Positions 21,732 to 30,999 are shown, counted from the stretch's first letter. The stretch is 64,000 nt of DNA from Prauserella_A sp040635515 (GCA_040635515.1 JBEYHY010000006.1:62001-126000); one strand, 5' to 3'. A program made the numbers and translations. Notes: generated by a model from the letters alone, not told the origin.

Positions 21732-22945
21732 CAGCCCGCACCTCCCGACAACACACCGAAGATGCCCGCGACCCCGGTCTGCCGCGACGGCTGGGACTGC
21801 TGACTCTGCTGGTCACCGCTGGGCGGTTCCGATCCAGGCAGGGGCAGCGGCGGCGGGGCGTTGCCGGAATCTCCCTCCGTCGCGCCGGTGAGGTCTCCGA
21901 CGACGGGAACGTCCTGCAGCGGGTTTTGCCTGCTGCGGCCGAGGTTGGCCAAAACCTCTCCGAGGTTGAGGTCGATCGTGGCGTAGAGGTTGAAGTAGTC
22001 GCCCTTCGCTCCCTCGACGGCGGCGTCGCTGAACGGGTAGGTCAGCATCAGTTCGAGTGCCTTCGGCAGGTCGGAGCCCGCTTCGCCGAGCTTGCGCAGT
22101 GTCGGCAGCAGTGCTTCGAGGTTGGCGACGAGGTCTTCCTGGCTCGCGTTGACGGTGTCGACGGCGACGCCGGAAAGCTCGTTGAGCGCTTGGAGCATGG
22201 TGACGAGCTGGCCGCGTTGTTGTTCGAGCACGGCGAGGCCCGGTCCGAGATCGTCGATGGCGCCCGCGATCTTGTCGCGCTGGCCGTTGAGGGTCGAGGA
22301 AAGCCGGTTGAGGCCGTCGAGCGCCCTCGTGATGTCGCCGGATTGCGCGTCGAGGGTGGAAACCAGGTCGTCGGCGTTACGCAGCAGCGCCTTGATGCTG
22401 GGCTCGTTGCCTTCGAGGGTGTTGTTGAGTTCCTTGGTGATGGTGTTGAGCTGTTCGACGCCGCCTCCGTTGAGGAGCATCGACAGTGCGCCGAGTACTT
22501 CCTCGACCTCGACGCTGCGGTTGGTCCGTTCGAGCGGGATGTGGTCGCCGTCGGCGAGTTCGGTTTGGGCGGGGTGTTCGGCCGGCGCTCGCAGCTCGAC
22601 GTACTTCTCGCCGAGCAGGCTGGATTGCCGCAGGTTGGCCACGGCGTTGGCAGGCAGTGTGACGTCGCCGTTGACGAGGATGGTCACCTCGGCCGTCCAG
22701 CCGTCGTCGGCGAGCCCGATCTCGTCGACCCTGCCGACCGGGACCTCGTTGACTCGCACGCCCGACTGCGGAACCAGGTCGAGCACGTCCCTGAACTGGA
22801 CCTTGACTCGGTAGGGGTGGTCGCCGAGGTCGGCGCCGCCCGGCAGTGGGACGTCGTAGACGCCGGAGAAGCCGCAGCCGGATACCGCGACGAGCGCCGC
22901 GGCGCTCGCCGCGACGGTGAAGGCGCGCAGTCGTGCCGGTTTCAC
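21731..22945 (-). CDS. mceE: MCE-family lipoprotein, MceE position
   Basis: The 404-residue product has a lipoprotein signal peptide ending LVAVSGC with the lipidated cysteine at residue 24, then an MCE domain (YRVKVQFRDVLDLVPQSGV and GEKYVELRAP), and a long helical region. A longer frame reaches 23086, but the GTG at 22945 overlaps the mceD stop by four bases (GTGA) and places the signal peptide at the N-terminus, so it is chosen. MceE is the lipoprotein of mycobacterial mce operons, which supports the positional name. Confidence 0.88.
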   Translation of the reverse strand: MKPARLRAFTVAASAAALVAVSGCGFSGVYDVPLPGGADLGDHPYRVKVQFRDVLDLVPQSGVRVNEVPVGRVDEIGLADDGWTAEVTILVNGDVTLPANAVANLRQSSLLGEKYVELRAPAEHPAQTELADGDHIPLERTNRSVEVEEVLGALSMLLNGGGVEQLNTITKELNNTLEGNEPSIKALLRNADDLVSTLDAQSGDITRALDGLNRLSSTLNGQRDKIAGAIDDLGPGLAVLEQQRGQLVTMLQALNELSGVAVDTVNASQEDLVANLEALLPTLRKLGEAGSDLPKALELMLTYPFSDAAVEGAKGDYFNLYATIDLNLGEVLANLGRSRQNPLQDVPVVGDLTGATEGDSGNAPPPLPLPGSEPPSGDQQSQQSQPSRQTGVAGIFGVLSGGAG

Positions 22946-24126
22946 TGGCCACCTCCCGACGACATGAGCTGCCCCGTGAGCGGTACCGGGAGCGGCGGGA
23001 GCTTGCCCTGGTTGAGTGCGTTGACCGACTGGGCGAGCGATGGCAGTGGCACGGCCTGGTCGAGTAGCGGGGCGACGGAGCCGCACAGGTCACCGAGCGC
23101 GTCGAGTGCGTCGGGGGTCTGCTTGAGGAAGCCGCAGATCATCGCGATCGGCGGCTGGGTCAGCTCGTTGAGGTTGGCGCGGGCGTCGAGTGTTCCGGAC
23201 GAGGCGTTGTAGGTGTTGGCGAGGTTGCCCAGCGCCAGCGGGGCGATGTCGAGTGTTTCGGCGAGTGCGGCGCGCTGGTCGACGAGCACCTGTGTGATAC
23301 CGGCCAGTTTGTCCACATTGGATTTGACCCGGCCTCGGTTGGCTTCGATGAAGTCCCTTACCGAGTAGAGCGTGTTGCCGAGCTGTTCGACCGTCGCCGC
23401 GAGGTTGTTCTTTTCGCGGTCGAGGAAGGAGCTCACGTCGGCGAGCTGGGTCTCGAACTGCCGGACCTGCCCGTCGCTGTCGGCGAGCGTGGTCGAAAAG
23501 CTCGCGAGGTTCTCGACGGTCTTGAACAGGTCTCCCGAGTTGCCGGAAAGGGTTCCGGCCGCCTGGCCGAGTTTGGTGATGGTGTCGTTGAGTTTCCGCC
23601 CGTTGCCTTCGACGTTGGCGGAGAGCGTGTTGAGCAGATCGGACAGTGAGCCGTCGGCGTTGGCGCCGTTGGGGCCGAGCGATTCCGACACCTCGCTGAG
23701 CGAGCTGGTGAGTTCGTCGACCTCAAGCGGTACCGCGGTGCGGTTCATGGGGATGATCGCGCCGTCGGGCAGGGTGTCGCCGCCGGTGTAGGCGGGGGCG
23801 AGTTGTACGTAGCGGTCGGAGACGAGCGAGGGGGCGACGATCAGGGCGTTCGCTCCGGCCGGGATGGTCACCGACCTGTCGTAGCGCAGCTCGACCTCGA
23901 CCTGGTCGCCTTGCGGGCGCACGCTCGTGACCTCGCCCATTTCGACGCCGAGCACGCGGACGCTGTTGCCTTCGTAGAGGCCGACGGCCGAGGGGAAGTA
24001 GGCCGTGACGTGCTTGCTGCCCGCATCGCGCAGCGTCCACCACAGGGCGCCTGCGACGACGAGGCCGAGTACGCAGGCGATGGCGATGCCGCGGGTGAGG
24101 GTCTGGCCGAAGCGGGTGTCGGTCAT
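22942..24126 (-). CDS. mceD: MCE-family protein, MceD position
   Basis: The 394-residue product starts MTDTRFGQTLTRGIAIA with a membrane helix at about 11-31, an MCE domain (TAYFPSAVGLYEGNSVRVLG, SDRYVQLAP), and a long helical needle region to about residue 330. The ATG at 24126 overlaps the mceC stop by four bases (ATGA); a longer reading frame upstream would overlap mceC by 60 bases and is rejected. Part of the presumed heterohexamer. Confidence 0.87.
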   Translation of the reverse strand: MTDTRFGQTLTRGIAIACVLGLVVAGALWWTLRDAGSKHVTAYFPSAVGLYEGNSVRVLGVEMGEVTSVRPQGDQVEVELRYDRSVTIPAGANALIVAPSLVSDRYVQLAPAYTGGDTLPDGAIIPMNRTAVPLEVDELTSSLSEVSESLGPNGANADGSLSDLLNTLSANVEGNGRKLNDTITKLGQAAGTLSGNSGDLFKTVENLASFSTTLADSDGQVRQFETQLADVSSFLDREKNNLAATVEQLGNTLYSVRDFIEANRGRVKSNVDKLAGITQVLVDQRAALAETLDIAPLALGNLANTYNASSGTLDARANLNELTQPPIAMICGFLKQTPDALDALGDLCGSVAPLLDQAVPLPSLAQSVNALNQGKLPPLPVPLTGQLMSSGGGQ

Positions 24127-25109
24127 CGCACGTTGCACCCCTCTTCGTTGAGCGGCCCCGCCGAGGGCAGCAGCAGCCCGCAAATGTAGTTGTCGAACCA
24201 GCGTCCGTTGCCGATGGTGTTGTTGAAGACCCTGATGAACGGCGCGAACTCCTTGATGCCGTTGGCGAGCGCCTCCTGATTGCGCTGGAGCATGCTGGTC
24301 AGCCGGTCGAGCTGGGCGAGGACGGGGTCGAGCTGGCCGGTGTTGTCGTCGACGAGGCCCTGCAACTGGGTCGCGAGGCTGCGGCTGCCTTCCAGCAGGG
24401 TGGAGATGGCCTGTTCCCTGCGGGAGAGTTCGTCGAGGAGTTTGTTGCCGTCCTCAAGGAGTTTCGTGAACTCGGCGTCGCGGTCGGCCAGTGTCTGGGT
24501 GACCTGCCTCGTGTTCGAAAGCAGGCCGGAGAGCTGCTGGTCGCGGGAAGCGATGGTGGTGGACAGCTCGGAGAGCCCGTCGAGCGCTCCCCGCACGTCC
24601 TCCGGTGTGTTGGCGAAGGTTTCCGAGAGCACGTCGAAGCTCTGCGCGAGCTGCTGGGTGTCGATTTCCTCCACCGTCTGGGAGAGGCCACGGAAGGCTT
24701 CGAGTACGTCGTAGGGCGCCGCGGTGCGGTCCCTCGGGATGGTGTCGTCCGGGTCGAGGGCGGTGTCGCCGAGCGGGTCGAGCGCGACGTACTTCTGACC
24801 GAGCAGGGTCTTGATCTTGATGGCCGCCGTGGTGCGGTCACCGAGCCACGCGTCCTTGACCTTGAAGGAAACCCGTACCCGGTCGCCGTCGAGTTCGATG
24901 TCGGTGACCTTGCCGACCTTGATGCCCGCGACCCGGACCTCGTCGTCGGTTTGCAGGCCTGCCGCCTCGCTGAAGTCGGCGGTGTAGGTGGTGCCTCCGC
25001 CGATGATCGGGAGGTCGTCGGAGTTGAGCGCCGCGACGGTTCCGAGCACCATGAGCACGAGGCCGACGAGCGCGATCGGGATCGGGTTGCGTTTCCGGAA
25101 GCTCATCAT
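24123..25109 (-). CDS. mceC: MCE-family protein, MceC position
   Basis: The 328-residue product starts MMSFRKRNPIPIALVGLVLM with one membrane helix, then an MCE domain (YTADFSEAAGLQTDDEVRVAGIKVG in pieces; GQKYVALDPLG) and a helical region. The first of two tandem ATG codons overlaps the mceB stop by four bases. The published frame could extend 31 residues further, but that tract is arginine/proline-rich and overlaps mceB, so it is rejected. Confidence 0.87.
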   Translation of the reverse strand: MMSFRKRNPIPIALVGLVLMVLGTVAALNSDDLPIIGGGTTYTADFSEAAGLQTDDEVRVAGIKVGKVTDIELDGDRVRVSFKVKDAWLGDRTTAAIKIKTLLGQKYVALDPLGDTALDPDDTIPRDRTAAPYDVLEAFRGLSQTVEEIDTQQLAQSFDVLSETFANTPEDVRGALDGLSELSTTIASRDQQLSGLLSNTRQVTQTLADRDAEFTKLLEDGNKLLDELSRREQAISTLLEGSRSLATQLQGLVDDNTGQLDPVLAQLDRLTSMLQRNQEALANGIKEFAPFIRVFNNTIGNGRWFDNYICGLLLPSAGPLNEEGCNVR

Positions 25110-26137
25110 GTCAGGCACCGCTCCCTCGACGCGGGCGCGACGGGAACGTTGACGGGCGCCTCCATCAGGCCTGGGATCTGGACGCTTCCTTCCAGTTCGC
25201 ACAGGAAGAAGTTGAACCAGGATCCGTAATCCGCCGTCGCGGCCATCCTGCTGGCCTTCTCCGGCAGGAACTGGATGAAGTGCTCGACGACGGCCTCGCT
25301 GTCGTTGAGGTTGCCGGTCAGCGCGCCGAGCGCCTCGATGTCCTGCTTGAGCGGCTCCCGCGCCTCGTCGAGCAGGCCCGCCGTTGTCCTGGTCAGCTCG
25401 CCGAGCGATTCGATGGCCTGGCCGATGGGTTCGCGGTCGCTGGAAAGGCCGGACACGAACTGTTGCAGCCGCACGATCAGGTCGGACAGCTGCGGGGTCC
25501 GGGCATTGACGGTTTCCAGCACGCTGTTGAGATTGTCGATGACCTCGCCGATCACCTGGTCCTTTTCGGCGATCGTCGTGGTGAGCGACGCCGTGTGGGC
25601 AAGCAGGCTTTCCACCGTTCCGCCTTCGCCCTGCAGGACCTGGACGATCTCGTAGGACAACGTGTTCACGTCCTCTGGCGAGAGCGCACGGAAAAGCGGC
25701 TTGAACCCGTTGAACAGTTCGGTGAGATCCAGAGCGGGTTTCGTCCGTTCGATCGGGATGTTGTCGCCGGGTTTGAGGGTTTCCCCCACTTCGCCGCTGC
25801 CTCTTTCCAGCGAAATGTAGCGCTGGCCGACGAGGTTCCTGAACTTGATGGTCGCGGTGACGTCGGCGGGCAAGGCACGTCCCGAGTCGACGTCGAAGGC
25901 GACCTCGGCCTGGCGGCGGTCGACGATGCGAACGTCGGCGACCTGGCCGACCCGCACGCCCGCGATGCGCACGTCGTCACCGGGCAGCAGCATCGTCGCG
26001 TCGCTGAATCGCGCCGTGTAGCCGGACGTCGAGGACAGGTTGACGTTGGCGATGCTGACGCCGAGCACCGCCGTGAACAACACAGTGACGACCACGAAGA
26101 TGCTCAGTTTCGTGAGCGGGGCGACGAGGCCTCTCAT
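25106..26137 (-). CDS. mceB: MCE-family protein, MceB position
   Basis: The 343-residue product has a membrane helix at about 10-30 (SIFVVVTVLFTAVLGVSIA), an MCE domain (YTARFSDATMLLPGDDVRIAG, GQRYISLERG) and a helical region with many glutamates. It ends in a Cys-containing tail (FFLCELEGSV and RERCLT). Overlaps mceA and mceC by four bases each. Like the other chains it is inferred to span the cell envelope and shield lipid. Confidence 0.88.
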   Translation of the reverse strand: MRGLVAPLTKLSIFVVVTVLFTAVLGVSIANVNLSSTSGYTARFSDATMLLPGDDVRIAGVRVGQVADVRIVDRRQAEVAFDVDSGRALPADVTATIKFRNLVGQRYISLERGSGEVGETLKPGDNIPIERTKPALDLTELFNGFKPLFRALSPEDVNTLSYEIVQVLQGEGGTVESLLAHTASLTTTIAEKDQVIGEVIDNLNSVLETVNARTPQLSDLIVRLQQFVSGLSSDREPIGQAIESLGELTRTTAGLLDEAREPLKQDIEALGALTGNLNDSEAVVEHFIQFLPEKASRMAATADYGSWFNFFLCELEGSVQIPGLMEAPVNVPVAPASRERCLT

Positions 26138-27480
26138 CGGACGGTCACCTCCGCTCCCCTGTACAGGGGGCCGATCAGCAGCGCGCCCCAGCCGGGAACG
26201 TCAGCGGACTCCATGCCGACCTGGGGTGCGACCAGCTGCGAGAGGATCGCGTGTTCGGCCGGGGTGTTCGCCGGATTTCCCGCGGTCGTGCCGTTTCCGT
26301 TGTAGCCACCGGCGTTGGCCGCGTTGTTGGCGGGGCTGAGCCCGTCGTTCTGCGAGCGGGCGGGAGGCGGCGAAGTGCTGCCGTCGCGCAGCGGGCCCTC
26401 CGGGGGATGCTGCGGGAACGGATCGGGCAGGTCCTTCATGGCGTAGCAACGGGGTCCACGCTTGTCCTCGTACTTCGGTTCGTCCTTGCCCGGCTCGTAG
26501 GGGCCCCTGTTCGTGGTGATCTCGATGGTGGCGTGCAGGCCGGGCTTCGAGGTTCCCTTGCCGAACGCCTTGTCGATGCGCGGCAGCAAGTCGGCCATCT
26601 GACCGATGAAGCACGGGTACTCGGGGGAGTACTTCGCGAGCAGCTCGGCTGTCGGCCGTGCCGTGCTGCCGAGGCTGATCAGGTTGTCCGCATTGGCCGT
26701 GAGGAAGGATTCGAGGTCGACCGAAGCCGTTGTGAGGTTGCCGTACAGCGTCCGCAGGTTCTGTCGTTCCTCGACGATCGTCTTGCTGGTGACCGTGAGA
26801 TTGTCCAAAGTGCGCACCAGGTCGGGCGCAGCGTCGGAGAGGTTGTCGGAAAACTCGGCGAGTTCCCTCAGGTTCTCCTGCAGCTCGGGAAGATGCGGAT
26901 TGAGTTCGCCCACGTACTCGCCCAATTCGGACAGTGTTTCGCCGAGTGGTTTTCCCCTTCCCTCCAACGCCGTCGAGATGGCGCTGAGCGTGCTGGAGAG
27001 TTTCTGCGGCTGCACGGCCTGCAACACGGGCATGAGGCTTTCCAGTGCCTGTTCGAGTTCGACGGCGTCGGAGGTCCGATCCTGTGGAATCACGTCCCCG
27101 TCGCGGAGGCTCTGCGGCGAAGGCGCACCAGGGATCTCCAATGAAACGAACCGTTCGCCGAACAGGGTTTTCGGCAGGAACCTCGCCGAGACGTTGCTCG
27201 GTACAAGGTGCGCCTGCTCGGGGTCGATCCGCAGGGTGAGTTCCGCACCGGACGCGGTCGGCGCGATGCTCTCGACACTGCCGACGATCAGGCCACGCAC
27301 CTTGACGTCCGAGTGCGGCGTGAGCTGGTTGCCGATCGCCCCCGCCTGCAATCTGACCATCACGAACGAGCTGAAGCTCTTGTTGTAGAGCGCGATGCTC
27401 AGCAGGACACCGCCGACGAGTACCGCAACGAGCAGTAGCCCGAGCAATCTGCGGCGCACCGTGACCATGGCCTTGCTCAT
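26134..27480 (-). CDS. mceA: MCE-family protein, MceA position
   Basis: First MCE protein after the permeases. The 448-residue product has a membrane helix at about 10-31, an MCE domain (VRLQAGAIGNQLTPHSDVKVRG in pieces; GERFVSLEIPG), a helical region, and a low-complexity tail rich in P, N, G and A after residue 340. Its ATG overlaps the yrbEB stop by four bases. The tail has two Cys residues near 290 and 346 (YPCFIG, PRCYAM) that could form a disulphide outside the cell. Confidence 0.88.
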   Translation of the reverse strand: MSKAMVTVRRRLLGLLLVAVLVGGVLLSIALYNKSFSSFVMVRLQAGAIGNQLTPHSDVKVRGLIVGSVESIAPTASGAELTLRIDPEQAHLVPSNVSARFLPKTLFGERFVSLEIPGAPSPQSLRDGDVIPQDRTSDAVELEQALESLMPVLQAVQPQKLSSTLSAISTALEGRGKPLGETLSELGEYVGELNPHLPELQENLRELAEFSDNLSDAAPDLVRTLDNLTVTSKTIVEERQNLRTLYGNLTTASVDLESFLTANADNLISLGSTARPTAELLAKYSPEYPCFIGQMADLLPRIDKAFGKGTSKPGLHATIEITTNRGPYEPGKDEPKYEDKRGPRCYAMKDLPDPFPQHPPEGPLRDGSTSPPPARSQNDGLSPANNAANAGGYNGNGTTAGNPANTPAEHAILSQLVAPQVGMESADVPGWGALLIGPLYRGAEVTVR

Positions 27481-28316
27481 CCCGCGATCCTCACCGTCGT
27501 GTCAGTACCCCAGATCGCGAACCCGATGAAGAAGTTCACGACCGCGACGGTGACGATGGACAACCTGACGGCACGGCCGACCGCGACGCCGACACCGGCG
27601 GGACCTCCCGTCGCGCGATAACCGTAGTAACAGTGCGTCAAAATGATCAACACACTGAATATGAGCACCTTGATGAACGAGTAGAACACGTCCTCGGGTG
27701 GCAGGAACATATCGAAATAATGGTCGTACGTCCCCGCCGATTGGTCGTAGATGTAGATGACCACGAGCCGCGAAGCCAGATATGAACTGAGCAAACCGAT
27801 CACGTACAGCGGGATCACCGCGACGAATCCGGCGATGATGCGTGTCGTGACCAGATAGGGAAGGCTCGGCACCCCCATCACTTCGAGCGCGTCGATCTCC
27901 TCCGAGATCCGCATGGCACCGAGCTGTGCGGTGAATCCCGCACCGACCGTCGCCGACAATGCCAGTCCCGCCACGAGCGGCGCGATCTCCCTGGTGTTGA
28001 AGAACGAGGTGAGGAAACCGGTGAAAGCCGACGTGCCGATGGAGTTCAGCGCCGAGAAGCCCTGCAAACCCACGAGCACACCGGTGAACAGGGTCAGTCC
28101 GACCATCACGCCGACGGTGCCGCCGATGACGGCGAGCGAACCCGAACCGAAACTGACCTCGGCGAGCAGCCGCAGGACTTCCCTCGTGTAGCGGCGGATC
28201 GTTCTCGGCACCCACGCGATCGCGCGCAGGTAGAACGACATCTGGTCACCGAGGACGTCGAGCGTCTCCAGTGGACGGTTCGCGATCTTCTTCGCGTTCT
28301 TGGCCAACGGTGCCAT
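27477..28316 (-). CDS. yrbEB: YrbEB-type (MlaE) lipid ABC permease
   Basis: Membrane permease of the Mce transporter. The 279-residue product is an MlaE/YrbE protein with five to six membrane segments and the conserved coupling region SEEIDALEVMGVPSLPYLV near residue 145, which touches the ATPase. The start is four bases after the yrbEA stop and the end overlaps mceA. With YrbEA it forms the heterodimeric channel. The N-terminus has a positively charged stretch (KNAKKIANRP) before the first helix. Confidence 0.93.
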   Translation of the reverse strand: MAPLAKNAKKIANRPLETLDVLGDQMSFYLRAIAWVPRTIRRYTREVLRLLAEVSFGSGSLAVIGGTVGVMVGLTLFTGVLVGLQGFSALNSIGTSAFTGFLTSFFNTREIAPLVAGLALSATVGAGFTAQLGAMRISEEIDALEVMGVPSLPYLVTTRIIAGFVAVIPLYVIGLLSSYLASRLVVIYIYDQSAGTYDHYFDMFLPPEDVFYSFIKVLIFSVLIILTHCYYGYRATGGPAGVGVAVGRAVRLSIVTVAVVNFFIGFAIWGTDTTVRIAG

Positions 28317-28320
28317 CGTT

Positions 28321-29115
28321 CTAGTCCAACTTCGCGGGGACGATCTGCAGGTAAATCAACGTGATCACGAAGTTGACCACGAACAGCAGCAGAAAGGTGA
28401 TGACGACGGACTGGTTGACGGCGTCCCCGACTCCCTTCGGTCCCGGAGGGGGGTTGAGTCCCCGGTAGGCCGCGACGACCGCCGCGATGAACCCGAAGAT
28501 GAGTGCTTTCAGCTCACCGACCCACAGGTCGGGCAACTGGGCCAGCGCCGAGAAACTCGCGAGGTAGGCGCCAGGAGTGCCGTCCTGGAGCACCACGTTG
28601 AAGAAGTACCCGCCGAGCACACCGATGACGCTGACCATGCCGTTGAGCAGCACGGCGATGAGCATGCAGGCCAGCACCCTCGGCACGACGAGCCGCTGCA
28701 CCGCGGAGACGCCGAGCACTTCCATCGCGTCGATTTCCTCGCGGATGGTGCGGGCTCCGATGTCGGCGCAGATCGCGGAGCCACCCGCCCCCGCCACCAG
28801 CAGCGCGGTGACCAGAGGGCTCGCCTGCTGCACCGTGGCGAGCACACTGCCTGCTCCGGTGTAGGACTGCGCGCCGAGCTGTGTGGCGAGCGAGCCGAAC
28901 TGCAGGGAGATGACGGCGCCGAACGGGATCGCGACGAGCGCGGTCGGCAGGATCGTGACACTGGCGATGAACCACGACTGCTGAATGAACTCCCTGACCT
29001 GGAACGGCCACTGGAAAATTCCGCGAGCCACATCCAGACCGAGAGCGAACAGCTTTCCGGTCTCCCGCAGCATTCCGATGCCGGGAATCCTGGCCGCCGA
29101 GGCCCGAGAACTCAT
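28321..29115 (-). CDS. yrbEA: YrbEA-type (MlaE) lipid ABC permease
   Basis: Partner of YrbEB. The 264-residue product has the MlaE core with REEIDAMEVLGVSAVQRLV near residue 130 and about five membrane segments. A GTG two codons upstream (29121) is possible, but the ATG at 29115 has GAGGG five bases upstream and is preferred. The ATG overlaps the TGA of a 27-codon mini-ORF by four bases, which in turn overlaps the mkl stop. Confidence 0.93.
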   Translation of the reverse strand: MSSRASAARIPGIGMLRETGKLFALGLDVARGIFQWPFQVREFIQQSWFIASVTILPTALVAIPFGAVISLQFGSLATQLGAQSYTGAGSVLATVQQASPLVTALLVAGAGGSAICADIGARTIREEIDAMEVLGVSAVQRLVVPRVLACMLIAVLLNGMVSVIGVLGGYFFNVVLQDGTPGAYLASFSALAQLPDLWVGELKALIFGFIAAVVAAYRGLNPPPGPKGVGDAVNQSVVITFLLLFVVNFVITLIYLQIVPAKLD

Positions 29116-29195
29116 GAACACCCTCGTCGTGCTTGCTCACCGCGGGTGCGGAGCCGGTTCCGCGCGAGCGACGGCTCGTGGTTGGCGTCGCTCAT
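29112..29195 (-). CDS. Possible 27-residue mini-ORF between mkl and yrbEA
   Basis: A reading frame of 27 codons starts ATG at 29193-29195, overlapping the mkl stop by four bases (ATGA), and ends TGA overlapping the yrbEA ATG by four bases. It fills the whole 76-base gap exactly. The predicted peptide (MSDANHEPSLARNRLRTRGE, then QARRGCS) is basic and has no membrane helix. It may be a translational coupler and not a working protein, or chance. No homology is claimed. Confidence 0.35.
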   Translation of the reverse strand: MSDANHEPSLARNRLRTRGEQARRGCS

Positions 29196-30337
29196 GGTCG
29201 TCCTTGCGTCGGTGGGGGCATCCGGCGGGTCGTCGGCTCCCGTCTCAGCTCGGGCTCCCGCCAGCCCGTGTCCGGCAACTGGGCGACGTCACCCGTCGGC
29301 AGTTGCCCGTGATGCGCGCGAGCCACCGGTTGCGCGCGAACCCCGTAGTAGTGCTGTTCCTCGGGGCTGAGCGATTCGATGATGCCTTCCTGCGCGCTCG
29401 GTGGCAGCGTGTGCAGAATCCGCATCACCCTGTCCTTGCGGCGCCGCACTCCGGCGCGTTCCGGCAGGCCGGGAGTCGGCTGGAGCTGCGGGACGACACC
29501 ACGCACGTCGTCGGTCGATCCGTCGTGGTGGCCCGCGTCGGCGTGGGCCTGCTCCTGCTCCATCGTCGCCTGGTCCTTCTCCTCGGACATGCCGATGGGG
29601 CCGATCCTGCGGCCGTTGAGGAACTGTTCGACGACGGGCTCGTCACTGGTGAGCAGCACTTCGCGCGGACCGAACATGACGAGTTCCTTGCGGAACAACA
29701 TGCCGATGTTGTCGGGAACCGTGCGAGCGACGTTGATGTTGTGCGTGACGATCAGGATCGTCGAGTCGGTTTGCGAGTTGAGGTCGACGAGCAGCTGGGA
29801 GATGTAGGCCGTGCGGACGGGGTCGAGGCCGGAATCCGGCTCGTCGCACAGGATGATCTCGGGGTTGAGCACGAGTGCCCTCGACAGCCCGGCCCGCTTC
29901 CGCATACCACCGGAAATCTCGCCGGGCAGTTTCTTCTCCGCACCGGTGAGGCCGGTCATTTCGAGCTTTTCCAGCACGATCTTGCGGATTTCGGTCTCGG
30001 ACTTCTTGGTGTGCTCGCGCAGCGGGAACGCGACGTTGTCGTAGAGGTTCATCGAACCGAACAGCGCGCCGTCCTGGAAAAGCACGCCGAACAGCTTGCG
30101 GACGTCGTAGAGCTTGCGCTCCGAGCACGTCACGATGTCGACGCCGTTGATGACGCACTTGCCGCGGTCGGGCTTGAGCAGGCCGATCATGGACTTGAGG
30201 AAAACGGACTTACCCGTACCCGACGGCCCCAGCATCACCGACACCTCGCCCGGCGGCAGGGTCAGCGTCACGTCCCGCCAGATGGCCTGCTTGCCGAACG
30301 ACTTCGTCAAGCCCTCGATGACCACCTCGGCACCCAT
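29192..30337 (-). CDS. mkl: Mce transporter ATPase (MceG/Mkl)
   Basis: Energy-coupling ABC ATPase for the Mce lipid importer. The 381-residue product has Walker A GPSGTGKS (near 40), Q-loop in VLFQDGALFG, signature GEISGGMRKR (a variant of LSGGQ), Walker B IILCDEPDSGLDP and an H-loop in IVTHNINVA. A C-terminal extension of about 110 residues, rich in Q, H and P, is a feature of MceG proteins. A frame continuing to 30508 is rejected because the ATG at 30337 has a GGGAGG site. It lies directly upstream of the permease genes. Confidence 0.93.
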   Translation of the reverse strand: MGAEVVIEGLTKSFGKQAIWRDVTLTLPPGEVSVMLGPSGTGKSVFLKSMIGLLKPDRGKCVINGVDIVTCSERKLYDVRKLFGVLFQDGALFGSMNLYDNVAFPLREHTKKSETEIRKIVLEKLEMTGLTGAEKKLPGEISGGMRKRAGLSRALVLNPEIILCDEPDSGLDPVRTAYISQLLVDLNSQTDSTILIVTHNINVARTVPDNIGMLFRKELVMFGPREVLLTSDEPVVEQFLNGRRIGPIGMSEEKDQATMEQEQAHADAGHHDGSTDDVRGVVPQLQPTPGLPERAGVRRRKDRVMRILHTLPPSAQEGIIESLSPEEQHYYGVRAQPVARAHHGQLPTGDVAQLPDTGWREPELRREPTTRRMPPPTQGRP

Positions 30338-30494
30338 CGCACCTCCCGGAGCTGTTTCGCGGCAGCATGCCCCGAAGCTTGCGTCACTCACATGCAACGA
30401 GCTGCGAGCACAGTAGTTACTCGCGAGTTTCGCCTCGGGTGACGCCCGCGTGTCAGTAGTGGAGCAAGGTAGCGCACGACAGGGCCGGAACACG

Positions 30495-30532
30495 AAAAGG
30501 GCGGGCATCGCGATCGCGATGCCCGCCCTTTT
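30495..30532. terminator. Terminator downstream of rplL
   Basis: A perfect inverted repeat with 19-base arms and no spacer, starting AAAAGGGCGGGCATCGCGA at 30495. It ends in TTTT in both directions, so it is a bidirectional Rho-independent terminator. It lies 30 bases after the rplL stop and separates rplJL from mkl. Confidence 0.88.
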
Positions 30533-30562
30533 CCGCTGTGAATCAGCTCGGGTGACCGATGG

Positions 30563-30949
30563 TCACTTGAGGCTGATCTTGGCGCCGGCCGCTTCCAGCT
30601 TCTCCTTGGCGGCTTCGGCGGCTTCCTTGTCGACCTTCTCAAGGAGGGCCTTCGGGGCGCTCTCGACGAGCTCCTTGGCCTCCTTCAGGCCGAGGCCGGA
30701 GACGACCTCGCGGACGACCTTGATGACCTGGATCTTCTTGTCGCCGGCGCCCTCAAGGACGACGTCGAACTCGTCCTTCTCCTCCTCGGCGGGGGCGGCG
30801 CCACCCGCGGCGGGGGCCGCGACGACGGCGGCGGGAGCGGCCGCGGTCACGTCGAAGGTCTCTTCGAACTTCTTCACGAACTCGGACAGCTCAAGCAGCG
30901 TCAGCTCCTTGAAGGCGTCGAGCAGGTCGTCGGTGCTCAGCTTCGCCAT
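30563..30949 (-). CDS. rplL: 50S ribosomal protein L7/L12
   Basis: Acidic stalk protein that recruits translation GTPases. The 128-residue product has the N-terminal dimerisation segment (MAKLSTDDLLDAFKELTLLE), an alanine/glycine-rich hinge near 38-55, and the C-terminal globular domain with DKKIQVIKVVREV and GLKEAKELVESAPKALLE. It follows rplJ by 50 bases and is terminated by a strong hairpin. Length is typical. Confidence 0.98.
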   Translation of the reverse strand: MAKLSTDDLLDAFKELTLLELSEFVKKFEETFDVTAAAPAAVVAAPAAGGAAPAEEEKDEFDVVLEGAGDKKIQVIKVVREVVSGLGLKEAKELVESAPKALLEKVDKEAAEAAKEKLEAAGAKISLK

Positions 30950-30999
30950 GATGGCGTTCCTCTCTTCTCGCGGTGCTTGTGGTCGGGGGTGTTACTCGG

